Positions 8,199 to 16,213 of a stretch of 64,000 bases of DNA are shown piece by piece; position 1 is the stretch's first letter; each line of letters begins with the position of its first letter. The notes below the pieces were generated by a model. The model made no database searches. It was given only the letters and a program-made list of their open reading frames with translations, and was not told the origin of the DNA. A program made the position numbers and the translations under genes. Location of the stretch: assembly GCF_042678045.1 (NCBI RefSeq), contig NZ_JBHUDI010000011.1, positions 248,001 to 312,000 of the forward strand, written 5' to 3'. The DNA comes from Natrinema amylolyticus_A (GTDB lineage: Archaea; Halobacteriota; Halobacteria; Halobacteriales; Natrialbaceae).

Positions 8199-8503
8199 CA
8201 GTTCTCGCCTCCCGCGTTCGCCGCGGCCGTGTCGGGACGGTCGCCCCCGCTGTAGGTCGTCTCGAGGTAGTCGACGATGTTTGCGCTCTCGGCCATCGTG
8301 ACGCCGGTGGTGTCGTCGACGATGACGGGGACGGTCCGGACGCCGGCGACGCGTTTGACGACGTCGCGCTCCGAGTGCATCGGTTCGACGAACCGCGAGC
8401 GATACTCGAGGTCGTACTCGTCTAACAGCCGGGCGACCCGCTCGCAGAACGGACAGCCCTGCAACCGGTAGAACGTGATCGGTGGCTCGGCGGTTTCACT
8501 CAT
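8198..8503 (-). CDS. Glutaredoxin-like / GST N-terminal-domain protein
   Basis: 101 residues from the ATG at 8503; the in-frame ATG at 8617 would add 38 residues that overlap the divergent gene and do not look like a domain. ITFYRLQGCPFCERVARLL contains the dithiol CPFC active site. VRTVPVIVDD provides the cis-Pro, and ESANIVDYLE is typical of glutathione-S-transferase N-terminal domains. Haloarchaea generally use gamma-glutamylcysteine rather than glutathione, so the physiological thiol is inferred. It is translated first in a two-gene unit with the Cys-less peroxiredoxin-fold protein. Confidence 0.88.
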   Translation of the reverse strand: MSETAEPPITFYRLQGCPFCERVARLLDEYDLEYRSRFVEPMHSERDVVKRVAGVRTVPVIVDDTTGVTMAESANIVDYLETTYSGGDRPDTAAANAGGEN

Positions 8504-8616
8504 ACCCGTTTGTAGCGGAAACGGCCGGGTAAACGTGTCGTCGGCGGCGGCGATGGCCGTCATTCGACCATCAAATAGGAAACTGTTAACCGATTCAGCC
8601 ATAAGGCTGTATATCA

Positions 8617-10020
8617 ATGGCGTTGTCTCTGCTGTTCGAAGCGCTGGTGGCCGCCTACGCGCTCCCGATCGTGGGCGTCGAGGTCGATCAGTCGCTGGTG
8701 ACGACTCTCGGTACGGTCGCGATCGTCGTCCTTATTGCTCTCTCCGCGTTCTTCTCTTCGTCCGAGATCGCGATGTTCAACCTTCCGAAACACCGCCTCG
8801 AGGGAATGATCGAGGACGGCGTTCCGGACGCAGAACTCGTCAGAGGGCTCAAGGACGACCCACATCGGCTGCTCGTGACGATCCTGGTCGGCAACAACAT
8901 CGTCAACATCGCGATGTCCTCGATCGCGACGGCGATCCTCTCGATTCACTTCGGGGGACTGGTGGGCGTCCTGCTGGCGACGTTTGGGATCACCGCACTC
9001 GTCCTCCTGTTCGGCGAGAGCGTCCCCAAGTCCTACGCCGTCGAGAACACCGAAACGTGGTCGATTCGAATCGCCAAACCGCTGAAGGCGACGGAGTATC
9101 TGCTGTATCCGCTCATCGTCCTCTTCGACTACCTCACCCGACAGATCAACAGGCTCATCGGGTCGACGGGCGCGATCGAGTCGCCCTACGTCACCCGCGA
9201 CGAGATCCAGGAGATGATCGAGTCCGGCGAGCGAGAGGGCGTCTTAGAGGAGGAGGAACACGAGATGCTCCAGCGGATATTCCGCTTTAACAACACGATC
9301 GTCAAGGAGGTCATGACGCCGCGACTGGATATGACGGCGGTGCCGAAAGACGCCGCCATCGACGAGGCGATCGAGACCTGTATCCAGAGCGGCCACGCCC
9401 GTGTGCCCGTCTACGAGGGCAGTCTCGACAACGTTCAGGGAGTCGTTCACATCCGCGATCTCGTCCGCGACCTCAACTACGGCGAGTCCGACGGCGACGA
9501 CCTCGAGCTCGCCGATCTCATCCAGCCGACGCTGCACGTCCCCGAGTCGAAAAACGTCGACGAGTTGCTCTCGGAGATGCGCGAGAACCGGATGCACATG
9601 GCGATCGTCATCGACGAGTTCGGCACCACCGAAGGGCTGGTGACCATGGAGGACATGATCGAGGAGATCGTCGGCGAGATCCTCGAAGGCGGCGAGGAAC
9701 AGCCGATCGAGGCGATCGACGAGGACACCGTTCTCGTCCGCGGCGAGGTCAACATCGAGGACGTCAACGAAACCCTCGAGATCGACCTCCCCGAGGGCCA
9801 GGAGTTCGAGACCATTGCCGGCTTCATTTTCAACCGTGCGGGCCGCCTCGTCGAAGAGGGCGAAGAGATCACCTACGACGGCGTCCGGATCACGGTCGAG
9901 ACCGTTGAGAACACGCGTATCATGAAAGCGCGACTCAAGAAGCTCACGGTGCCCGACGACGACGCCGAGGAGGAGGGCGACGAGGCTACCACGCTCGAGG
10001 TCGACGATCACGACGAGTAA
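8617..10020 (+). CDS. CNNM/CorC-HlyC family membrane protein (DUF21, CBS pair, CorC domain)
   Basis: 467 residues with a clear three-part layout. Residues about 1-200 form the DUF21/CNNM membrane domain (ALSAFFSSSEIAMFNLPKHR is its signature). About 215-340 form a CBS pair (EVMTPRLDMTAVPKDAAIDE; HMAIVIDEFGTTEGLVTMED). From about 350 the FAD-binding-fold CorC_HlyC domain follows. Family members transport or sense Mg2+ (or other divalent ions), with the CBS pair binding adenine nucleotides. The length and order are complete. The start is ATG at 8617, near GCTGTATATCA. The acidic tail after residue 445 is a haloarchaeal feature. Likely a Mg2+-homeostasis transporter; the ion is inferred. Confidence 0.9.
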   Translation: MALSLLFEALVAAYALPIVGVEVDQSLVTTLGTVAIVVLIALSAFFSSSEIAMFNLPKHRLEGMIEDGVPDAELVRGLKDDPHRLLVTILVGNNIVNIAMSSIATAILSIHFGGLVGVLLATFGITALVLLFGESVPKSYAVENTETWSIRIAKPLKATEYLLYPLIVLFDYLTRQINRLIGSTGAIESPYVTRDEIQEMIESGEREGVLEEEEHEMLQRIFRFNNTIVKEVMTPRLDMTAVPKDAAIDEAIETCIQSGHARVPVYEGSLDNVQGVVHIRDLVRDLNYGESDGDDLELADLIQPTLHVPESKNVDELLSEMRENRMHMAIVIDEFGTTEGLVTMEDMIEEIVGEILEGGEEQPIEAIDEDTVLVRGEVNIEDVNETLEIDLPEGQEFETIAGFIFNRAGRLVEEGEEITYDGVRITVETVENTRIMKARLKKLTVPDDDAEEEGDEATTLEVDDHDE

Positions 10021-10041
10021 TGTCGTCGGCGGTACGGAATG

Positions 10042-10761
10042 TCAGTTCTTCGATTTGACGAGCGCCGCGACGTCGCGTGCGACTGCGGGCGGCACGACGA
10101 GGCGACGCGGGCCTTCGACGTACTGGCCGTCGGGCTGGGCGTAGCTGAGCGTCAGCAGAGCCGTGTCGCCGATCGTGCGAATCGAAACGTCCTCGATCAC
10201 CGCGAGGTCGATCGCTTGCTTGGGTTCGTAGAGGTAGATCGTTCCCGCCTCGTGATCGAACGTGCCGACCGACTGCAGAAACGAGGAGAGCACGAGTGCG
10301 ACGAACGCAAGCGGCAGCAACAGCGTGACCAGCGCGGTGAAGGGGCTGGCACCGACGGTCAACACCTCGTTTTGGGAGACGTATCGGCCGATACCCAGCA
10401 GCGTGCCGATCACGATCCCCATTACGACCGTGCCGACGGCGGCGTCTATCGTTCGATCCAGACTCGCCCCCGACGAGACATCGATAGGGAGTCGCTCGAG
10501 ATATCGCTCGGTCTCGTCCGTGGCGGCGAGCGCGAGAACCGTCGCGGCCAGTGCCGCGATGAGGGCCACGACGACGATGCCACCGCCGATCTCGCTGGCC
10601 ATCCTGTACAGTCGCCAGCTGACGACGATACTGATCGCGGCGAAGAACGTCCCGACGCCGAAGGTCCAGAGCAGTCGCACAGTACGCGAGGTGCTTGTGT
10701 CGCGTCGCCACTGGATCGCGTCGTCTGGGATTTCGGTGCCATCGACGGCGTCCTCGTCCAT
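10042..10761 (-). CDS. Membrane protein of unknown function with C-terminal PH-like part
   Basis: 239 residues from the ATG at 10761, the second Met of the frame and directly before the acidic DEDAVDGTE. About four hydrophobic segments lie between residues 25 and 170, in pairs separated by a charged cytoplasmic loop containing TDETERYLERLPIDVSS. The C-terminal 70 residues (TIYLYEPKQAIDLAVIEDVS onward) are beta-rich and soluble, reminiscent of bacterial PH-type membrane-associated domains. It is convergent with the CNNM gene. No function can be assigned. Confidence 0.7.
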   Translation of the reverse strand: MDEDAVDGTEIPDDAIQWRRDTSTSRTVRLLWTFGVGTFFAAISIVVSWRLYRMASEIGGGIVVVALIAALAATVLALAATDETERYLERLPIDVSSGASLDRTIDAAVGTVVMGIVIGTLLGIGRYVSQNEVLTVGASPFTALVTLLLPLAFVALVLSSFLQSVGTFDHEAGTIYLYEPKQAIDLAVIEDVSIRTIGDTALLTLSYAQPDGQYVEGPRRLVVPPAVARDVAALVKSKN

Positions 10762-10859
10762 ACTCGATTTCACGACCCGTCGTGTAAAGACCGTTCGATG
10801 TCGCTCGACAGGATCTTGATCATCCGACGGCTGCGCTGGTACACCGTTAAATTACTGTC

Positions 10860-12050
<1,191 letters not shown>

Positions 12051-12146
12051 CTACTCGTTTTCTATATGGTGTTCCTACAAGTGTGTGCCGACCTTCGGCT
12101 GGCAGTACCGCTGTCGGCCGTCCCACGGCTGACATGTTCGCCCGCC

Positions 12147-12869
12147 TCAGTTCGTTGTCGACTTGGAGTTGTCGTCGGGTTCGGGTGGCGGCTCCGCTCC
12201 TTCGATGGCTTCGGCGGCGTCGGTGTCCTTTTCGACTTCGACGTGCCAGCGGTCGATCTCGTCTTCGTACTCGGCGAGGCGGTCGGATACGATCTCTTTG
12301 AGCTCGTCGTCGTTGACGTTGATCTCGAAGACGAACTGCTCGCCGTTGTCGCCGTTGCGCGCCGACTGCTGGATGTTGGCGCTGACGAGTTCGTTGTCGA
12401 AGTAATACGGCGCGAGCTGGGTCATCACGTTCTGGTAGACCGTGTCTTCGACCCGTCGCAGGGCCTTGCGCCCCGCGGAGTCGGCCGCTCGCGCGACGTA
12501 GTCGATCGACTCCTTCCAGTTGCCGACCGCCGCCTCGGCGTCGTCTTCCTCGAGCCGTTCGTACGACTCCGAGAGTTTCTCGCCGGCGGTCTTGATGTCC
12601 TCGTCGGGCTCCTTGCCAGCTTTTTCGCCCTTGCCCTCTTCGACGCTGGCCTGATCGGCCGTCTTCTCGCTGACGTCTGAATCGAGCGTTTCGTGGGCCT
12701 TCGGACGCCATTCGTCCCACTCCTCGAAGGCAGCGGTGTAGTCCGCGTCGCCGGCCTGCTCGGAGTCGTGGACATCGACCTCTCGAAGCGCGCGCGTGAT
12801 GCGCTCGCCGTGTTCGACGATGTCGCCCCAGTCACCGCGAACTTTGAATCCCGAGATGCTCTCTTCCAT
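12147..12869 (-). CDS. Conserved haloarchaeal protein (DUF5828-like)
   Basis: 240 residues from the ATG at 12869; an upstream in-frame ATG would add an atypical basic stretch. A TATAAA-complement box at 12901-12906 is about 32 nt upstream. The protein is soluble and acidic, with an N-terminal MEESISGFKVRGDWGDIVEH, a highly charged coiled-coil-like middle (residues about 80-130) and a beta-rich C-terminal part (EQFVFEINVNDDELKEIVSD). I recall this start from the haloarchaeal family DUF5828; function unknown. It is followed 97 nt later by the PiT gene on the same strand, so they might be co-transcribed. Confidence 0.75.
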   Translation of the reverse strand: MEESISGFKVRGDWGDIVEHGERITRALREVDVHDSEQAGDADYTAAFEEWDEWRPKAHETLDSDVSEKTADQASVEEGKGEKAGKEPDEDIKTAGEKLSESYERLEEDDAEAAVGNWKESIDYVARAADSAGRKALRRVEDTVYQNVMTQLAPYYFDNELVSANIQQSARNGDNGEQFVFEINVNDDELKEIVSDRLAEYEDEIDRWHVEVEKDTDAAEAIEGAEPPPEPDDNSKSTTN

Positions 12870-12900
12870 TCGACTGGCCGACTGATAACGTGCGAACAGG

Positions 12901-12906
12901 TATAAA
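12901..12906 (-). promoter_or_regulatory. TATA box of the DUF5828-like gene
   Basis: TATAAA on the plus strand (TTTATA on the coding strand) lies 32 nt upstream of the start codon at 12869, preceded by AAG on the coding strand. Confidence 0.5.
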
Positions 12907-13065
12907 CTTCTCTGCCGGCACTCGTCTGGTGACGACCGCGTCTGCCTGTCACACGGCACCGAGTCGTACGCAGGTATGCTGTACCTGCTGTCTGTGGGTC
13001 TCAGTGTGAGCTGGGGCTCGCCGGTGATCGATACTGTGAACTACCCGGCGAGTGGCTGTTGGGAT

Positions 13066-13743
13066 ATGCCGATCGAAGACCGGGATAACGCCTATCTCAT
13101 CACGCACGCACTGGCGAAGGACACGCTCTCGCGCCTGCGCGACGTCGAGACCGAGCAGGTCAGCTTCCGAAAGGGATTGGTCAAACTCGGCCGAATCTGT
13201 GGCTACGAGATCATCGACGGCCGGATGGAAACCGAGTACGTCGAGATTGAAACGCCGCTCGAGCCGACGATGGGCGAGCGCGTCAAGGGGCTGGACGACG
13301 TGGTCATCATCAACGTTTTGCGCGCCGCGACGCCGTTCGTCGAGGGACTGCTGAAGGCGTTCCCGCGGGCGCGACAGGGGGTCATCAGCGCGAGCCGTGA
13401 CGAGGAGGCCGGCCGCGACGAGGACGGCTCGTTCCCCATTACGGTCGACTACGTCAAACTGCCCGAGATCACCGAGGAGGACACGGTCATCATCGCCGAT
13501 CCCATGCTCGCGACGGGGAGTACGATGTGTACTGTTCTGGATCACGTCATCGAGAACTCGCCCGACCCCGAGAACCTGATCGTCCTCTCGGCGGTGTCGG
13601 CACCTGAAGGCCTGCTTCGCGTCGGCGGCGAGTTCGACGAGGCCGACCTGCTGACGGTCTCGATCGACGACCGACTCGACGACGACGGCTTCATCGTCCC
13701 TGGGCTCGGCGACGCCGGCGACCGCGCGTTCCGGACGACGTGA
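13066..13743 (+). CDS. upp: Uracil phosphoribosyltransferase
   Basis: 225 residues, the normal archaeal length, from ATG 13066; the upstream extension to 12976 has no counterpart in the family. The enzyme condenses uracil with PRPP to UMP for pyrimidine salvage. VIIADPMLATGSTMCTVLDH is the PRPP-binding loop, and VSAPEGLLRV plus the C-terminal FIVPGLGDAGDRAFRT contribute the uracil-binding part. INVLRAATPFVEGLL is also characteristic. Cytosolic. The gene stands alone, divergent from the DUF5828-like gene. It shares PRPP with prs at 50802. Confidence 0.95.
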   Translation: MPIEDRDNAYLITHALAKDTLSRLRDVETEQVSFRKGLVKLGRICGYEIIDGRMETEYVEIETPLEPTMGERVKGLDDVVIINVLRAATPFVEGLLKAFPRARQGVISASRDEEAGRDEDGSFPITVDYVKLPEITEEDTVIIADPMLATGSTMCTVLDHVIENSPDPENLIVLSAVSAPEGLLRVGGEFDEADLLTVSIDDRLDDDGFIVPGLGDAGDRAFRTT

Positions 13744-13812
13744 GCCGCGTGCGCGCCAGCTCTCACTGAACGGGACAACGGACTTTTGCGGATCGCCCCG
13801 AATCGAACTGTG

Positions 13813-14202
13813 ATGAGCTACAGCGTTGTCGATCCGGACGACTGCGAGTACGTCGATAACCGCCCCTGCGATCTCAGACGGCTGAGCGACGCAGCCGGGA
13901 TGGACGCGATCGCGATCAATCGCTTCGACGCAGCACCGGGCGAGCAGCTCCCGCTTGCCTACCACTCCCACGAGACTCAAGAGGAGGCATTCGTCGTCCT
14001 CTCGGGGACGCTGCACGTCGAGACGCCCGAGAAAGAGTTTACCGTCCCCGAGGAATCGATGTTCGCAGCCGAGCCCGAAGCACCCCACCGGGCGTACAAC
14101 CCCGACGACGCCGACGAACCGGTCTCGGTGATCGCGATCGGTGCACCGCCGGTCGACGACGACGCGGTCCCGTACGAGCCCGACGAGGGGAGCAGCCGCT
14201 GA
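13813..14202 (+). CDS. Cupin-domain protein
   Basis: 129 residues forming one double-stranded beta-helix barrel. LAYHSHETQEEAFVVLSGT gives the two His and Glu of cupin motif 1, and EPEAPHRAYNPD gives the His of motif 2, so a metal site is likely intact. The substrate is unknown; stand-alone cupins of this kind often act on or sense small sugars or aromatic acids. The ATG at 13813 is preceded by an in-frame GTG that would add one residue. It is followed by the convergent DUF2892 gene. Confidence 0.85.
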   Translation: MSYSVVDPDDCEYVDNRPCDLRRLSDAAGMDAIAINRFDAAPGEQLPLAYHSHETQEEAFVVLSGTLHVETPEKEFTVPEESMFAAEPEAPHRAYNPDDADEPVSVIAIGAPPVDDDAVPYEPDEGSSR

Positions 14203-14247
14203 TGGAATAAGTTGAGAGCCGCCTGGACTCGAGTGTCCGCTCTTTTG

Positions 14248-14451
14248 CTACGGTGTGGTGTCGCAGGTGTCGATCCCAAGCAGCGCGTTTACCGGGCAGC
14301 GCTGAATGACCGCGGTGGCGAGGAGGTCGCTGCCGGCGACGAACGCGAGCGTGCCGAGCGTCCGCTGTCGGGTACGATAGCCGACGATGAGGAGCCCCAT
14401 CGCGAGAAGCACACGGCCTGCCCGGTTGACTCCACAGACGTTCCTGTCCAT
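14248..14451 (-). CDS. Small membrane protein, YgaP-like (DUF2892)
   Basis: 67 residues with two short hydrophobic segments and the characteristic C-terminal CPVNALLGIDTC motif of DUF2892 (the membrane part of YgaP, where it is fused to rhodanese). The family is often linked with sulphur transfer or metal-stress genes, but here it stands alone. The N-terminal MDRNVCGVNRAGRVLLAM matches the family's usual beginning. Function unknown. Convergent with the cupin gene. Confidence 0.85.
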   Translation of the reverse strand: MDRNVCGVNRAGRVLLAMGLLIVGYRTRQRTLGTLAFVAGSDLLATAVIQRCPVNALLGIDTCDTTP

Positions 14452-14542
14452 GCTCAGTCGAACATGACGAAGCGGGGTATAGATTCCCCTGCCACAATCG
14501 GGGTCAGACGGATTCGGTCGCTACTCGCAGTCAGAATATAAA

Positions 14543-14595
14543 TAATATACCTTATATTACACAATATGGATAATATTAGTTAACAAACACTTGTT
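14543..14595. promoter_or_regulatory. AT-rich region with nested inverted repeats upstream of the TRAP operon
   Basis: TAATATA-CCT-TATATTA (14543-14559) is a perfect 7-bp inverted repeat. TAATATTA (14571-14578) is a palindrome, and AACAA-ACAC-TTGTT (14582-14595) is a third dyad. They lie 86-138 nt upstream of the TAXI gene in a stretch far richer in A+T than the surroundings. Likely operators or upstream activating sites; the regulator is not identified. Confidence 0.45.
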
Positions 14596-14650
14596 GGATG
14601 TCCACAATCAGTAACAGATGTGGAAACATGACCCTTCGAAATTGATAATG

Positions 14651-14658
14651 CATAAATA
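14651..14658 (+). promoter_or_regulatory. TATA box of the TAXI-TRAP operon
   Basis: CATAAATA, in GATAATGCATAAATAGCC, is about 27 nt before the ATG at 14681, the spacing of a leaderless haloarchaeal promoter. Confidence 0.6.
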
Positions 14659-14680
14659 GCCTCGCTATTATCGTGCAAGT

Positions 14681-15631
14681 ATGTCATACGATCTCAACAG
14701 ACGACAATTCGTGACGGCAGCAGGTGCTGCCGGGTTGACGGCACTTGCCGGCTGTAGCAGCGATAGTACGAGTGGAAACACGCTCTCGTGGCACGCCGGC
14801 GGCACCGGCGGCACGTACTACCCGCTCTCGAACAACTTCAAGACGATCGTCGAGGACAACACGGACTACTCGCTGCAGGTCAAGTCGACCGGTGCGAGCC
14901 TCGAGAACGTCGGGAACCTCAACCGCGAGGACGCCGACTTCGCGCTGATTCAAAACGACGTCGCCTACTTCGCAGTCAACGGCACGGGCCCCGAGGACCT
15001 CGAGGGCAACGCGATGGAGAACATTCGCGGCGTCGCGACGCTGTACCCCGAAACGATCCACGTCATCACGCAGGCTGACTCCGGGATCGAGACGGTCGAA
15101 GACCTCGACGGGAAGACGGTCAACACCGGTGACGCCGGCAGCGGGACACAGGTCAACGCCCTGCAGATCCTCGAGACCGCCGGCATCGAGGAGGGCGACT
15201 TCACCGAGCAGAACACCGGCTTCGATACGGCGACCGACCAGATCCGCGACGGTGATGTCGACGCGGCGTTCGTTGTGGGCGGGTGGCCGGTCGGTTCCGT
15301 CGAGAATCTCGCGACCAGCTCGGATATCTCGCTCGTCGAGATCGGCGGCGAGACCCGCGAGGACATCATGAACGACGCCGAGTGGTTCGCCGAGGATATG
15401 GTTCCCGCCGACACCTACGACGGCATCAGCGAGGACCTTGAGACGGTGTCGGTCCAGGCGATGATCGCGACCCACGCGGAGGCCGACGAGGCGGTCGTCG
15501 AGGACGTCACGACGGCGATCTTCGATAACGTCGACGATATCGACCAGAAGTCGGACTTCATCGATGCCGACTCGGCACAGGACGGAATGCCCATCGACCT
15601 CCACCCGGGCGCTGCGGCATACTTCGGCTGA
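14681..15631 (+). CDS. TAXI-type TRAP transporter solute-binding lipoprotein
   Basis: 316 residues. The N-terminus carries a Tat signal (NRRQFVTAAG) and a lipobox (LAGC), so the protein is exported folded and lipid-anchored outside the cell. The mature part starts with the TAXI hallmark WHAGGTGGTYYPLSNNFKTI and has the second-lobe segment DGKTVNTGDAGSGTQVNALQ. TAXI proteins bind small organic acids (glutamate and C4-dicarboxylates are known for relatives); the ligand here is unknown. It is the first gene of a three-gene operon with DUF1850 and the fused permease, preceded by an AT-rich regulatory region. Confidence 0.93.
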   Translation: MSYDLNRRQFVTAAGAAGLTALAGCSSDSTSGNTLSWHAGGTGGTYYPLSNNFKTIVEDNTDYSLQVKSTGASLENVGNLNREDADFALIQNDVAYFAVNGTGPEDLEGNAMENIRGVATLYPETIHVITQADSGIETVEDLDGKTVNTGDAGSGTQVNALQILETAGIEEGDFTEQNTGFDTATDQIRDGDVDAAFVVGGWPVGSVENLATSSDISLVEIGGETREDIMNDAEWFAEDMVPADTYDGISEDLETVSVQAMIATHAEADEAVVEDVTTAIFDNVDDIDQKSDFIDADSAQDGMPIDLHPGAAAYFG

Positions 15632-15667
15632 GCCAAACGGCGCAACCGACTACGTACTTTATCGACC

Positions 15668-16213
15668 GTGACTCGCCTACCATACCGTTATCTGGCCGTG
15701 GTCGTGGCCGTCCTCGTCCTAGTCGGAGCGACAGCGACCGTCACCTCGACCGCGTCGGCACACCGGACGCTCGTCGTCACCGATACCGACACCGACGAAC
15801 GACTCCTGTCTGTACCGGTCGACGACGGGGACGTCGTCACGCTCTCGTACACCCACAGCGTCGAGAAGACGGCCATCGAGGATATCTACGTCGTCGACGG
15901 GACCCAGCTCCGAATGGACCGGATGGTTTTTCATTCACACGGCGCTGGCCTGCCCTCGGATGCGCCGGTCGAGACGACCGAGGAGGGACTCGTTCTCGAG
16001 GTCGACGAATCGTACGACGAAATCGGCGTCGTTCCGGGCTCGATCGCTGGGCACGAACTCATCGTCGACGGTGAACGCTACGACCTCGTCTCGCTGTCCG
16101 ATGGCGACGTCACCCTCACAGTGACCGAGCAGACGCTCGTCGGCGACCTCCTCGAGTCGACGGCTCGAACCGTATCGATAGACGAACCGAAATCAGCACA
16201 CATGATACCATGA
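15668..16213 (+). CDS. DUF1850 protein of the TRAP operon
   Basis: 181 residues from GTG. One N-terminal hydrophobic segment (YLAVVVAVLVLVGATATV) acts as a signal or anchor, followed by a beta-rich exported domain with YTHSVEKTAIEDIY, the core DUF1850 signature, and FHSHGAGLPSDAP. DUF1850 genes are typically found between TAXI-type binding-protein and permease genes, as here. Its stop overlaps the permease start by 4 nt (ATGA), so the two are translationally coupled. It probably helps assembly or function of the transporter; the mechanism is unknown. Confidence 0.88.
   Translation: MTRLPYRYLAVVVAVLVLVGATATVTSTASAHRTLVVTDTDTDERLLSVPVDDGDVVTLSYTHSVEKTAIEDIYVVDGTQLRMDRMVFHSHGAGLPSDAPVETTEEGLVLEVDESYDEIGVVPGSIAGHELIVDGERYDLVSLSDGDVTLTVTEQTLVGDLLESTARTVSIDEPKSAHMIP

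Noticed and set aside
12976..13065. N-terminal extension of uracil phosphoribosyltransferase
   Set aside because: The frame is open, but the family starts at the ATG at 13066; the extension has no counterpart and overlaps the promoter region of the divergent gene.
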